Source: Caballeronia turbans
Lineage (GTDB): Bacteria > Pseudomonadota > Gammaproteobacteria > Burkholderiales > Burkholderiaceae
DNA: 64,000 bases
Assembly: GCA_001544655.2 (NCBI GenBank)
Contig: FCOD02000027.1
Span: 18,408-82,407, forward strand
Direction of reading: 5' to 3'
In this document: positions 1 to 9,055 of the stretch, one piece after another
How positions within the stretch are numbered: the first letter of the stretch is position 1
Layout: the number at the start of each line of letters is the position of its first letter
Made by a program: the position numbers and the translations under genes
The notes under the pieces: model-generated
Database searches by the model: none
Told to the model about the DNA's origin: nothing
The model's input: only the letters and a program-made list of their open reading frames with translations

Positions 1-259
1 TAAGCGTGGTCTTTTTGGCCCGCTTTATCGTGGCTCGTAGAATGGTCGCGTCTTCCCCGCGTCTTTCGCGGACTCTCAAGTGCAAGTCTGCCATCATTAG
101 TCTCTGCATCCTCTTCCACCCCTTTTCTCCGTACAGTCTTGGCGGGATCCTTCGTCGCTCCTTGAGTCTCGATCGCAGTTCCGCCCTCGCCTTACGTCGA
201 GCGCTGCGCGACTTCTCTGACGCCGAGGGGATGGCAGATGGTGAATGCAGGCGGTCCAT
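1..259 (-). CDS. Partial hypothetical basic protein running off the left edge
   Basis: The minus strand is open from an ATG to the window edge, giving at least 86 residues without a stop. The product is rich in Arg and Lys, with a long charged stretch (AELRSRLKERRRIPPRLYG), as in plasmid nucleic-acid-associated proteins, but I do not recognise a family. A purine-rich AAAAAGG lies directly before the ATG. The next gene downstream of the edge is not visible. An overlapping plus-strand reading frame exists but its composition looks like an antisense shadow. Confidence 0.45.
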   Translation of the reverse strand, partial: MDRLHSPSAIPSASEKSRSARRKARAELRSRLKERRRIPPRLYGEKGWKRMQRLMMADLHLRVRERRGEDATILRATIKRAKKTTL

Positions 260-350
260 CCTTTTTAGACGCAAGTCGTAAATGATGCCCATGGTTGTGC
301 GTGAGCCTCAAGCTATACAGCGTTACAGTTTCGTCCGCTTACAGCTGCGA

Positions 351-737
351 TCAGTTCCTTCTTATCGTTGCTTCAAGCTCTTCGATTTGCTGCGCGCACC
401 CCTGCAGGATGCAGACAACGACTGTGACCATTGGAGCGGTAAGGCCGTTTTTCTTGGCAGCCTCAGGGTGAAGTAGAGCTCCGCAAGCGGCTCTGTAGAT
501 GCATGCGGCGTTAGCGAACGGACTTGCCCAATCCGGGGCGTTGTGGCCAAGGCGCCAATAGTAGCTCCCGAGTTCTTTGCTGGCGCGCACCAGTGCCGAC
601 CGCGCCACTATCGCCCACCGCTCATTTCTCCCGTTGAGCTGCTCGACGTATCCTTGTCCGACCAGCATGCAGGTTTTCCAAGGCTCCGGTAAGTCAAACA
701 GGGCGTTGTCTAGCATCGTCATTACGGCGTTAGCCAC
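351..737 (-). CDS. Hypothetical protein, 128 aa
   Basis: Not recognised. The product is soluble and probably helical, with no signal peptide or membrane segment; it holds Trp- and Cys-containing helices (around residues 58-90) and ends in a Glu-rich helix. It is oriented with the larger unknown gene upstream on the same strand (start at 2304), separated by about 110 bases, so the two may be co-transcribed. The ATG is the first in frame; a second in-frame Met lies five codons in. Amino-acid composition supports real coding, the function is unknown. Confidence 0.6.
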   Translation of the reverse strand: MANAVMTMLDNALFDLPEPWKTCMLVGQGYVEQLNGRNERWAIVARSALVRASKELGSYYWRLGHNAPDWASPFANAACIYRAACGALLHPEAAKKNGLTAPMVTVVVCILQGCAQQIEELEATIRRN

Positions 738-846
738 CTAGGCATAGAAGGGATGTCTCGAATGTGAGAGTTCGCTGAATGGCTGTGCGCACTATCAGGG
801 GCCGGCCAGCGGCTTGCTGCTGCGGAAAAGGTCGCATCGGTTCAGT

Positions 847-2304
847 TCAAGTCGCCACCGTGTTCATCACCGTACCTACAGCGGCTTGCTTCATAAGTTC
901 GATGAACCGACGTCGGTCGAGACCCCATGCGAAGGCGTCAAGCTGCGCTAGCGATGCCCCTTTGAAGCTGCGTTCGAGGCTTGATCGCGCCAACCGGCGA
1001 ACGTCTGAATTAAAACGCGCATGCATCGCCAGCCGATCCGGGTCAGGTCTCTCCCACTGCTTGCTGAACACCGACGTCATAACCATTCGGCGTAACGTCG
1101 AGATGTCTTGGCTCGCTGTAATCACTTTGGATCTCGTCGAGATCACCGGCCTTTTTCGTTTGTTTATCCGAGGATCTTCATTGAGGATCATCGCTTTATT
1201 TTCTTCATTTTTTTCGTTTTGGTAATACCAGGTGAAAATGATCCATAGTAGCGCACGAGCGCGATCGGGATTAAGCACTAGAAATTCATTTAGCTGATCT
1301 TCGTTCTCGAACATGTCGTCGTACGCACTGGCTAAAACAATGTCAACTTGATTGCCAATACGTTCAATAACCCCGTTAGTAAGCGCCCGATTTCTGGACG
1401 CGAAGCTACGAGGCAGAGTTCGTCGAGCCAAGGTGGGGTAATCAACGTAACCGTTAGTGCTGGCGTCACTGACCGCAGCATCCAAACTCCCTTTAACGAC
1501 CTGCCCAACCTCATCGAAAATCTGCTGGAGGATTGGAGTAACTTCGATCAGCCGCTTCTCGTAGGCCCAAGTTTCCAGGCAATGCCGGTTCACCGCGGCA
1601 TGGACTAGGATGCGCGAGAAGAGTGAGTCCTGCGACGCAGGCGCATCTTGTATCCTGAATCGCCAGGGATGAGTGTCGATCGCATCACGAATTTTTTCGA
1701 TAGCCTTTTCGTGCGCCGCCCGCACCTCTTCGATGGTCATTTCCGGCTTGACGGGATGCGCGACGGCCGCTGTCGATCGCTCCATTTGCATACCGTGCGA
1801 GAAATAGTTTGCCAGGCACCAGGCGCCACAGTCCACACCACTACTCCTGAGTGACGGTGGTCTGTCGGTATTCACAGCGTGCGAGTCCACGAGATTGAGA
1901 ATGTGTGGATATCGGTCGCGTTCGCTCGCAGGTACGCACATCGACACTAGGTCAAGGAACCAGCGTCGAACCTGCATCGCTTCGATCACTTCAAGCGGGG
2001 GCTTAGTGTCGCGATACGCCGCGACGCTAAGCCCTATGCGCGACTTCAAGCTGGCATTCGTGGGCCAGCCGTCGACGAGGCTTCCGTGCGGATATGCGAT
2101 TTGCGAGATGGTTAGCCATTTCCAGTTTCGCCGAGTCATTATCGCGTACACCGCGCTGAAAAGGCGCAGTTCCTCGTCGGAAGCGGAAGGCTCGTCTTCC
2201 ATCGTAAAAATGTCGCGGAGGGCCTTCCGAACAGAACGGGGGTCGATGTCGTCATTTGGCTTCGACCACCGCTCCAGATTTTTCCAGGCGAAAGCGTAAT
2301 CCAT
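847..2304 (-). CDS. Hypothetical protein, 485 aa
   Basis: Long open frame with normal composition and many Trp/Arg-rich helices; no signal peptide, no clear membrane span and no motif I can name. A central Glu/Ala-rich helical part (about residues 185-215) suggests a short coiled coil. The start ATG lies only 5 bases downstream of the stop of the gene at 2310-2627, so the two form a tight operon. Plasmid or integrated-element cargo is a fair guess from the context, but no biochemical role can be inferred. Confidence 0.75.
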   Translation of the reverse strand: MDYAFAWKNLERWSKPNDDIDPRSVRKALRDIFTMEDEPSASDEELRLFSAVYAIMTRRNWKWLTISQIAYPHGSLVDGWPTNASLKSRIGLSVAAYRDTKPPLEVIEAMQVRRWFLDLVSMCVPASERDRYPHILNLVDSHAVNTDRPPSLRSSGVDCGAWCLANYFSHGMQMERSTAAVAHPVKPEMTIEEVRAAHEKAIEKIRDAIDTHPWRFRIQDAPASQDSLFSRILVHAAVNRHCLETWAYEKRLIEVTPILQQIFDEVGQVVKGSLDAAVSDASTNGYVDYPTLARRTLPRSFASRNRALTNGVIERIGNQVDIVLASAYDDMFENEDQLNEFLVLNPDRARALLWIIFTWYYQNEKNEENKAMILNEDPRINKRKRPVISTRSKVITASQDISTLRRMVMTSVFSKQWERPDPDRLAMHARFNSDVRRLARSSLERSFKGASLAQLDAFAWGLDRRRFIELMKQAAVGTVMNTVAT

Positions 2305-2309
2305 CGCCT

Positions 2310-2627
2310 TTATGCTCCCTTCAGCTTTGCCAGTTTCCCCGGATTTTCGGCACCTGCGGACTTTTGCGTTTTGAGACGTTCCCGGGCGCGCTGCGGCACC
2401 CGCTCGCCTGCTTCGTTGCTACGGTATGCGGTGATCGTCGCCCCTGCTAGCACCATGCCCTCTGCAAGCGTCCTGACCCGGCCAGCTTCAAAATATTCAT
2501 GCGCGAGTGCGCTGATGTAATCTGCTTCACTGTTCGACTTCAGCGATTGGTGCATATGCCAGAACTGCTGGCCATGCCGGACCACAGTCTTACTTTCATC
2601 GAGGTACCCAAAAGTCCTTCTAGCCAT
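2310..2627 (-). CDS. Small hypothetical protein, 105 aa
   Basis: I chose the internal ATG giving an MARRTFGYLDES start because it is preceded at proper spacing by CAGGAGC; the upstream in-frame extension (44 codons) is Ser/Ala-rich and less convincing. The product is basic at its C-terminus (Lys-rich, ending KLAKLKGA). The central part, with YISALAHEYFEAGRVRTLAE, looks like a helical bundle. It precedes the 485-aa gene by 5 bases. Family unknown; size and context fit a small accessory protein of a plasmid operon. Confidence 0.65.
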   Translation of the reverse strand: MARRTFGYLDESKTVVRHGQQFWHMHQSLKSNSEADYISALAHEYFEAGRVRTLAEGMVLAGATITAYRSNEAGERVPQRARERLKTQKSAGAENPGKLAKLKGA

Positions 2628-2711
2628 GTTTAGCTCCTGTTGTCGTTGTGATGATGTGGAAGCCGCTACAACACGCGCGGCGGTCGCAAATATGTCACGG
2701 ATGCCGGATGC

Positions 2712-3047
2712 ATGCACGCACGAATTCCCCCCGAAATTTTTCGGAGTAAACGCGATCAATTATTGGCGGTCGCGGCGGCGTTTGCCCACGGAACGGAAGG
2801 AGTTGAAAGGCGAGGTAAGGCACTAGCGCGTGTCGCCCAGCCCGCTGCCAAAGCCGTTGACCACACGCTGAACCGTGAAAATGCGATGCACTCGTCGAGG
2901 CCTGGGCGACAAGGCCCGACGGTCTATGATCTTCCCGAACTTATGAAGGACGCCGAGGCCGTGCGAGAAAAGCATGCGTCGGTGCAAGCGGCTCTTGCCG
3001 ATGAGCTTGCTAAGGCGATCGCCGCCGGAAAAATCACATCCCACTGA
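2712..3047 (+). CDS. Hypothetical protein, 111 aa
   Basis: Divergent to the 2310-2627 gene. The C-terminal half is an Ala/Glu-rich amphipathic helix (EKHASVQAALADELAKAIAA). The start is uncertain: the first ATG lacks a good ribosome-binding site, and a second Met at about 2886 would give a 53-aa product. An imperfect palindrome (CCGAAATTTTTCGG at about 2739) lies just inside the longer version and would suit an operator if the shorter start is used. Function unknown. Confidence 0.45.
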   Translation: MHARIPPEIFRSKRDQLLAVAAAFAHGTEGVERRGKALARVAQPAAKAVDHTLNRENAMHSSRPGRQGPTVYDLPELMKDAEAVREKHASVQAALADELAKAIAAGKITSH

Positions 3048-3148
3048 GCATCCAAGACGCGTCAGGCCTGCCTTGACAATGCTGTCGCGTCGGTACCCTT
3101 GGTAGTGAGCCAAGCATCCTGCTCGGCCGCTACCGATGGAGAATTTGG

Positions 3149-3451
3149 ATGGCTTTTCGTATCGACCCCTCGTCCATAGCGTTCCTCGAAACCCGCCGTG
3201 GCATCAACGCGACCGCGACAATCGTGTCTGATGAAGGCGTCAAAATCGGCGAAGTCGACGACATTGCAGAGCGGATCGTTGCGGATGTCACGTTTGTATC
3301 GGCCGCCGCCCGTTCGGCGTTTGTTGGTGAGGCGCGGCGTGTAAATCCAGTAGTTCTCGGTTGCACCGACCACAACGACGATATATTCGCATCCGAGTAC
3401 GCGCGAGCGCTTCTTGCGGAAGCGGAGAAAATCCTGCTATCCAGCATGTGA
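3149..3451 (+). CDS. Hypothetical protein, 100 aa
   Basis: Composition is clearly protein-like: an N-terminal beta-rich half (INATATIVSDEGVKIGEVDD) and a helical C-terminus (EYARALLAEAEKILLSS). It follows the 2712-3047 gene on the same strand after about 100 bases. No signal peptide or known motif. A minus-strand frame across the same bases is antisense. Function unknown. Confidence 0.55.
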   Translation: MAFRIDPSSIAFLETRRGINATATIVSDEGVKIGEVDDIAERIVADVTFVSAAARSAFVGEARRVNPVVLGCTDHNDDIFASEYARALLAEAEKILLSSM

Positions 3452-3535
3452 CGGACGGGTCGTCCTCGCACCACGAGCCCGAGTTTGTGCCCTCTCGCCC
3501 TTGCGTCTCCGTGATCGATACGCGTCGGACCGACG

Positions 3536-3979
3536 TTACATCGTCCTATCGAAGCTTGCGCCGAATACGGATGCGCCGTGATTTGTTGGTGCGGCGCTTG
3601 CCGAGAGCGGCGCAATTTGAGCGAGCTTGTCTGCGAGGGCAGCCTCAGAGAACGGCTTTACGATATAGCCGCTGGCACCGGCGCTGATCGCCGCGAGCAC
3701 GTTTTCACGCCGCTTTTCGGCGGTCACCATCAATACCGGTAGTTCCGCCAGATCCGACTTGCGAATCTCCTGCAGGAGGGTCAGCCCGTCCATGTTCGGC
3801 ATGTTCCAGTCAGTTATGACGAGATCGAATTGTTGCGCGCGCAGCTTCTCGAGCGCTGAAACTCCGTCCTCTGCCTCGTCGATGGTCGTATAACCGATAG
3901 CCCTAAGCATTTTTCGGATCAGATTACGCATGGTGGCCATGTCATCGACCACCAGCAAACGCGTATTGGCATTTACCAT
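3536..3979 (-). CDS. cheY: CheY-like chemotaxis response regulator
   Basis: Single receiver domain that, when phosphorylated, would bind the flagellar switch. All key residues stand at CheY positions: acidic pair D12/D13, phospho-acceptor D57, switch T86 and Y105, and K108 before Pro. The body (about residues 1-124) matches the family length, followed by a Ser/Ala-rich tail of roughly 20 residues that E. coli CheY lacks. I start at MVNANTRLL because AGGAAG precedes it; the upstream in-frame extension is Arg-rich noise. It lies 40 bases downstream of the MCP gene on the same strand, so receptor and regulator are probably co-expressed. Confidence 0.92.
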   Translation of the reverse strand: MVNANTRLLVVDDMATMRNLIRKMLRAIGYTTIDEAEDGVSALEKLRAQQFDLVITDWNMPNMDGLTLLQEIRKSDLAELPVLMVTAEKRRENVLAAISAGASGYIVKPFSEAALADKLAQIAPLSASAAPTNHGASVFGASFDRTM

Positions 3980-4019
3980 CTGTGTACTCTTCCTTTTTCC
4001 ACCGTGCCTCTCGGTAAGC

Positions 4020-5717
4020 TTAGAACGTCGACCAGTCGCCGTCAGCCGCTGCCACAACAGCTGCCGGCTTCGGTGCACTCGACGGCTTCAGCACTCGCGT
4101 CGTCGTGCCGCTCTTCTTCGCGTGTGCGGCGCGCGGCGTCTGAGCAGCACTGTTACTGAGTGGCTGAACGGCAAGCGTCTGACCGGTGCGGAACACTCCT
4201 ACGGCGGTGGTGAGTTGCTTTGCTTGGTCCTCCATCGAACCTGCCGCGGCCGCTGCCTCCTCAACGAGCGCTGCGTTCTGTTGCGTCACCTCGTCCATCT
4301 GTGAGATGGCTTGGTTCACTTGCTCAATGCCACGGCTTTGCTCGTTCGAAGCCAAGGCGATCTCGCCCATGATGTCGGTGACGCGTTGGATGGCAGTGCC
4401 AACTCGCTGCATGGTTTCCCCTGCCCGCGCGACAAGTTCCGTACCGGCTTGAACTCGGTTGCCGGACCTTTCGATTAGATCTTTGATCTCCTTCGCCGCG
4501 GCTGATGAGCGCTGTGCGAGACTTCGAACCTCGCTTGCCACTACCGCAAATCCACGGCCTTGCTCGCCTGCGCGCGCCGCTTCAACTGCCGCGTTCAGCG
4601 CCAAAATGTTCGTCTGGAAGGCGATGCCTTCGATCATTACGATGATCTCAGCGATCTTCGCGGAACTCTCCTCAATGCCCGCCATCGTGTCGATGACTTG
4701 ACCGGCGATGGCCCTGCCCTCGTTGGCGACGACGTTGGCGTTGTCCGCCAGCCCGCTCGCCTGCTTGGCGTTCTCAGAATTCTGCTTGACCGTCGAGGTT
4801 AGCTCTTCCATGCTCGCGGCAGTTTCTTGAAGTGATGCCGCTTGCTCCTCGGTACGCGATGACAGGTCCGTGTTGCCGGCAGCGATCTGTTTGCTGGCGC
4901 TGGCAATCGCCTCACTGCTCAGCCGGACAGTGCTGACAGTGGCGGCCAATTTTTCTTTCATGGCGGCGATGCCGGCAAGCAATTGGCCCATCTCGTTGCG
5001 CGTCTTAATCGACACCTCGTGGGTGAGGTCGCCGTCCGATATGTGCTCGAAATGCTTCAGCGCCTCGCCAAGTGGCGTCATGATGGCCCGGCGCAGGAAG
5101 AACCAGCCGAGCGCTGCGGTAGCAACTCCAACTAGCAAGGCCAACATCCCTAGGGTGCGCATCTCTGACACGCGGGCGTCGCTCTCGGCCGTCTGACGCT
5201 TCGCATCGGCGATTTGGAAGTCCTGCAGCTTCGCGAAGGCTTCGATACACCGGGTATATGACGTGGGCATATCCTGGAAAGCGATGCGCCCGATCGCTTC
5301 TTTGTCGCCCGCTTCAATCGCAGCGCCGAATCTGTTGATTGCCTGTTGCATAACGGCGCGGGATTCGGCAACGCTCTTTGCCAGTTGATCCTCGTCGGCT
5401 CCGCGCGGTAGGGAGTCATACTTGCTGTACCACTCGTCTGACTGACGCATGAATCCGTTCGCGCGTGCGATCAGTCCGCCCGCGTCTTTGTCCGTCGGAT
5501 TTATCGCGTAGCGGTCGAGCGCAAGCCGGGCACGAGCGATGTAGTTGTTTGAAATGCCGAGGGCGTTGACCGCCGGTAGCGAATTCTCAGAGATGTCTTT
5601 GGTCGATGAATAGGTAGCACTGATGCCGTACAACCCGAAACCGACTGACAGCGCCAGCAGAAAACCGAGGAAAGCCATGGTGAGCGCAAGCCGCGCCCGA
5701 ATCGTCAGGTTCTTCAT
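4020..5717 (-). CDS. Methyl-accepting chemotaxis protein with CheR/CheB tether
   Basis: Inner-membrane chemoreceptor, 565 aa. Visible parts in order: TM1 (about residues 8-30), periplasmic four-helix-bundle sensor (about 31-188), TM2 (about 190-208), HAMP (about 210-262), and a long cytoplasmic coiled-coil signalling domain with the conserved tip around [20 protein letters not shown]. After a Pro/Ala linker it ends in DWSTF, which fits the xWxxF pentapeptide that tethers CheR and CheB in high-abundance receptors. The cheY gene follows. GCCGATAG at 5805-5812 resembles a flagellar sigma-28 -10 element, but I see no good -35. The ligand is unknown; the second MCP in this window is a close paralogue. 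Confidence 0.93.
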   Translation of the reverse strand: MKNLTIRARLALTMAFLGFLLALSVGFGLYGISATYSSTKDISENSLPAVNALGISNNYIARARLALDRYAINPTDKDAGGLIARANGFMRQSDEWYSKYDSLPRGADEDQLAKSVAESRAVMQQAINRFGAAIEAGDKEAIGRIAFQDMPTSYTRCIEAFAKLQDFQIADAKRQTAESDARVSEMRTLGMLALLVGVATAALGWFFLRRAIMTPLGEALKHFEHISDGDLTHEVSIKTRNEMGQLLAGIAAMKEKLAATVSTVRLSSEAIASASKQIAAGNTDLSSRTEEQAASLQETAASMEELTSTVKQNSENAKQASGLADNANVVANEGRAIAGQVIDTMAGIEESSAKIAEIIVMIEGIAFQTNILALNAAVEAARAGEQGRGFAVVASEVRSLAQRSSAAAKEIKDLIERSGNRVQAGTELVARAGETMQRVGTAIQRVTDIMGEIALASNEQSRGIEQVNQAISQMDEVTQQNAALVEEAAAAAGSMEDQAKQLTTAVGVFRTGQTLAVQPLSNSAAQTPRAAHAKKSGTTTRVLKPSSAPKPAAVVAAADGDWSTF

Positions 5718-5982
5718 TGTTCTTGCTTCTAGCGCTTAACAGTAAAGGCAGTGCGATCGCGCGGTCGCGGTGCCTTCCGCTTCTGGGATAGAAGCGATCA
5801 GTGTCTATCGGCACCAAACCCCACGCGCTCCAGTGAAATTTTCTACGGCGGCACGCGACGGGGGCGTACCGGTAACGATGACCGCACACGCGCCCTGCGC
5901 CTCTCGTATGGCTGACTTGACTTAAGGGCGTTATTGGTAAGCTTCTAGGGATCTAGTAGCCGCACAGCGACGCCACGAACCG

Positions 5983-6717
5983 ATGCCCAAAAGAAATCCC
6001 ACGAAGTCGCAGCGCGCAATGATGGAGTTGCTCGATCAGGGCTTACCGGTCGAGCAGATTGCAAACAGTCTCGGCAAGAGCGCCTTGGCTGTAAAGAAAC
6101 AGCTATACCGGATCAAACGGCGAGTCCGCGAAGGAAGGATTGCCCTCTCTCCTCTGCCGATCGAGCGCGCCGCGAGCGAACCACGCATCTACCTTGCCGG
6201 CTTCGATGTCTTCCGCCGTGACGCGAAAGAACACGGCGAACGCCTGAAGCAGCTCTGCCGCAATCGCGGCTTTGTTGGCCTCTATCCACTCGACGGACAA
6301 CTGCCCTCCTCGCTTCAACGGCAAGACGCTGCTCGATGGATATATGCCGCGAACATCGAACTGATCCGGTCGGCCGATATCGTGATGGCGAACCTCGATG
6401 ATTTTCGCGGGTTCGGCGACCCAGACAGCGGAACGGCTTTTGAAGTTGGTTTCGCGGCCGCTCTCAACAAACCGGTGTGGGCCTATCGCTCCACCGAGGA
6501 AACGCTTGTTGAGCGCGTGAAGGCAGCGGCGATCGGGAGTGAAGGCGGTTTTTGTGCCGGCGGCTACCTGATCGAGGACTTTGGCCTGAGCGTTAATCTG
6601 ATGCTGGCGTGCTCCGCGCGGCTCGTTGTCGGCGGACCGGCTGCTTGCCTAGACGCCATTCGAAGCGAGGTCGACGGAGGCCCCCGCGTTGATGGCTGGG
6701 GGTTGGCGAAGCGTTAG
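5983..6717 (+). CDS. HTH-fused nucleoside 2-deoxyribosyltransferase
   Basis: The first 50 residues form a helix-turn-helix of sigma-region-4/LuxR style (QIANSLGKSALAVKKQLYRI, about 25-45). Residues about 66-170 are a nucleoside 2-deoxyribosyltransferase fold: RIYLAGFDVF at the start, IRSADIVMANLDDFRG in the middle, and DSGTAFEVGFA with the presumed catalytic Glu at 154. Family enzymes move deoxyribose between bases or hydrolyse (deoxy)nucleosides and nucleotides. The fusion suggests DNA-linked sensing or an element-encoded nucleotide hydrolase. The last 45 residues are unassigned. The recombinase-like gene starts 47 bases downstream on the same strand. Confidence 0.78.
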   Translation: MPKRNPTKSQRAMMELLDQGLPVEQIANSLGKSALAVKKQLYRIKRRVREGRIALSPLPIERAASEPRIYLAGFDVFRRDAKEHGERLKQLCRNRGFVGLYPLDGQLPSSLQRQDAARWIYAANIELIRSADIVMANLDDFRGFGDPDSGTAFEVGFAAALNKPVWAYRSTEETLVERVKAAAIGSEGGFCAGGYLIEDFGLSVNLMLACSARLVVGGPAACLDAIRSEVDGGPRVDGWGLAKR

Positions 6718-6764
6718 CTTCGCTGTAGGGTTTGGGTTAAGCGAACTTCAGTATATCGACTTTT

Positions 6765-7697
6765 ATGCCCGATGATACTTGGCTTGTTGCACCCGAAGAC
6801 GCCTATGCCCAGTGGCAACGCGAAGAAGCGACGGGCGAGGATCGCCGCGCATTTGCTGACCGGTCGATCGTGCAGCACCGTTCGATGTTCTCGCGCTTCA
6901 ACGACTATCTGATTGCGCACGGCGCGACAGTGGCGAGCTTCGGGGCGGACCATATCGATGGATTCTTCGCGGAACTTGCGCAGGACTGCGCGCCCGGCAC
7001 GACGACTCGCCTGCGTTACCTGAAGCTGATTGACCGGGTCACGCGTCACCTCGTGAACATTGAACTGCGCACCGATAAACCGGCCGCGTTGATGTTAGTC
7101 AACGAGAACTGGCCACAAGACGAGCCAACGCCGATCTATCTTTCACCGGAAGACGATGCACGGCTACAAGCGGTGTGCGTTGCAACCGAAGGCGAGGCGT
7201 TCAAGGAACTGCGAAACACGGCGATCGCGGCGCTCTTCCTTGCGTCAGGCGTCACAGCCGCCGAACTTAGGCAGTTGCGCGTCGACGACCTCGATACGCG
7301 TGGCGAGCGCCCTACTGTCTTCGTCGACAAGCACGGTCCGCGGATTGCACGACGGGTTCCGATCGATGCCTTCGCTATCGACGTACTGCGCAGCTATCAC
7401 GAAGCGCGCAGCCGCATTCAGTCGCCAACGCAATGGTTGTTCATCGCCACGGCGGGCGGCAAGCCGATGCAGCCGGATACGATGCTGAAATGTGTCCGCG
7501 TAGCGCTACGCCGCGCGGACTTGTCGGCGGCCGACGAGAGCCCGCGCTTACTCAGAAACACGTTCGGGCGTCGGCACATCCTCGCCGGCAAGACCAACGA
7601 GCAAGTGAGCAATCTAATGGGCTTGTCGAGCCATCGCACGGCGACTCGCCTTCGTCAAACACTTGGGTCGTGCGAGGCGTCCGAAGCACAGGCTTAG
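6765..7697 (+). CDS. Tyrosine-recombinase-like protein lacking catalytic residues
   Basis: 310 aa with a SAM-like N-terminal core-binding domain (about 25-115) and an integrase-type C-terminal fold (about 125-300). Aligned by eye with XerC/D-type motifs, the active site is mostly gone: Arg-I of GxRxxEL is Thr164, the His of HxxR is Arg261 (the Arg264 of that motif is kept), the third His/Trp is Leu287, and the nucleophilic Tyr position is Leu296. It cannot be a normal strand-transferase; a DNA-binding or structural role is inferred. It lies directly after the deoxyribosyltransferase fusion. Confidence 0.75.
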   Translation: MPDDTWLVAPEDAYAQWQREEATGEDRRAFADRSIVQHRSMFSRFNDYLIAHGATVASFGADHIDGFFAELAQDCAPGTTTRLRYLKLIDRVTRHLVNIELRTDKPAALMLVNENWPQDEPTPIYLSPEDDARLQAVCVATEGEAFKELRNTAIAALFLASGVTAAELRQLRVDDLDTRGERPTVFVDKHGPRIARRVPIDAFAIDVLRSYHEARSRIQSPTQWLFIATAGGKPMQPDTMLKCVRVALRRADLSAADESPRLLRNTFGRRHILAGKTNEQVSNLMGLSSHRTATRLRQTLGSCEASEAQA

Positions 7698-7807
7698 TGG
7701 CTTGCGGCCGGCGTCGGTCACAACCGGTGATCGGACTTTATGACGCGCATGTCCCTGTCACCTGGTCCGTGCAGGATCAGTACGTTGATCGGAATACCGT
7801 CATCGCG

Positions 7808-8269
7808 TCAACGCTTACCAGATGCTTTGTCACGGTCTTCCTGCGTGCCCAAACGACCGTTCGACTTCGCGCGTCGAGCCGGCGCACGCGTCACGCTGGA
7901 ACCACCCTTGAGCCATCGATCAACGGCTATATAGCGGGCGTGTGAGAATTCGACCATCTTATGTACCGCTTCAGCCGTCTGTATTTGTCGTGCGATTTCG
8001 ACAGGGATTTCACCACAGGCGATTAACACGCCCTTTCCGCTGATCGCCTGCTCTATCGTCTTCCCACGAAAGGAAAGACGTACGCGAAACGACGGCTGCT
8101 CATCTGCGTCTGGCGAGCATGCAACGTCAAGCGTCGAGCCCGCAAAGTCGGTCCACAATTCGGCGAGTCCAGGGTGCTCACTCCCAGTCAGCTCCGCGGC
8201 ACGGTCGAAGCCATCATTCACCTTCGTTATGGACCGGCTGTCGGGGTCAATCAGGTAACACAGGAACAT
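7808..8269 (-). CDS. Hypothetical protein, 153 aa
   Basis: Start placed at MFLCYLIDPDSRS because GGAGG stands five bases before it; the longer in-frame extension is Arg-rich and lacks such a site. The N-terminal half looks like a small alpha/beta domain (residues about 1-100, with a FRVRLSFRGKTIEQAI strand segment) and the C-terminus is basic and disordered (APARRAKSNGRLGTQ). Converges with the recombinase-like gene. Function not recognised. Confidence 0.6.
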   Translation of the reverse strand: MFLCYLIDPDSRSITKVNDGFDRAAELTGSEHPGLAELWTDFAGSTLDVACSPDADEQPSFRVRLSFRGKTIEQAISGKGVLIACGEIPVEIARQIQTAEAVHKMVEFSHARYIAVDRWLKGGSSVTRAPARRAKSNGRLGTQEDRDKASGKR

Positions 8270-8565
8270 GTCGCCTCCGGCACTTGGACGTCCATCTCCG
8301 AATCGCGTGAGCTCACTGCGTTCGTTGAATGGGTTGCTGGCCCGACCCAAGGACGCCAGCCACACGGTCGGCGGGAGCACACAGCGCGCCGTGTTGCTGA
8401 TCTCCGCTTTAAGCATAGGAGCAAAAAAGAGCCCTGAGCGCGGCTTTCGCGTTCGCCAGACCAAAAACGGGATGGGCTGAGGCGAGACTCGTCACCAGGA
8501 TCCAGGAGTCCGCTGTGGCATCCGCCTTGCTTCAATTTCAAGAAAGACATTTCAGAGCGAAAAGG

Positions 8566-8877
8566 ATGAAAGCGACAATTTGGGGACATACTCGGCTGCC
8601 GGACGGGCATCAGGAGATTCATCGCTTTGCTTTCGAACTGCACGACGGAAGTGCGGCTCCGCCCGTCCGCGAGTCTGTTTCTTTGCGCACCGCTCGTGTT
8701 GTCGTCGCACATCTACAAGATGGCAACGCATTAATCCAGATGTTCCGAGCCATCGTGAATAGCGAGCCGGCGGACTACGATCACTTGGTCGGACAGACCT
8801 TTAAGGATGATTTCATCGAAAATGGTCCGAGCGATCGCGTCGATGAATCGCACGAATGGCAGAACGCCGATCGCTGA
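8566..8877 (+). CDS. Small hypothetical protein with a degenerate second copy
   Basis: 103 aa, beginning MKATIWGHTRLPDGHQEIHR, started at the ATG directly after GAAAAGG. The N-terminal 35 residues look like a beta-rich domain with conserved charged positions, followed by a helix (RTARVVVAHLQDGNALIQMF). No family is recognised. A decayed relative of its 5' end, including the Shine-Dalgarno region, is at 24640-24733 on the other strand with the ATG changed to ACG, which supports this start and shows that the gene was duplicated or acquired twice. Confidence 0.6.
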   Translation: MKATIWGHTRLPDGHQEIHRFAFELHDGSAAPPVRESVSLRTARVVVAHLQDGNALIQMFRAIVNSEPADYDHLVGQTFKDDFIENGPSDRVDESHEWQNADR

Positions 8878-9055
8878 CGCCGTGACATTGACGTTCGGAC
8901 CGCGAGGCGCTTGTCGGCCACATTCTGCCGCTCACTCATCCGAGGGAGCCGTCATTCGAACGCCCGGTTCACTCGGATAAGAGCCGTTGAACAGAATCAG
9001 CAACATAAGCAGGGCTCCAAGGCATTCCCACTGCTTTGTTAATCCTATCCAGCCT

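Noticed and set aside
779-2450. Several plus-strand open frames across the 485-aa minus gene
   Set aside because: They are antisense to a longer minus-strand frame with better composition and a coupled start; Ser/Arg-rich translations look like shadows.
5805-5812. Sigma-28 promoter for the first MCP gene
   Set aside because: GCCGATAG fits the -10 element but no TAAA-like -35 lies at the right distance, so it was not listed as a promoter.
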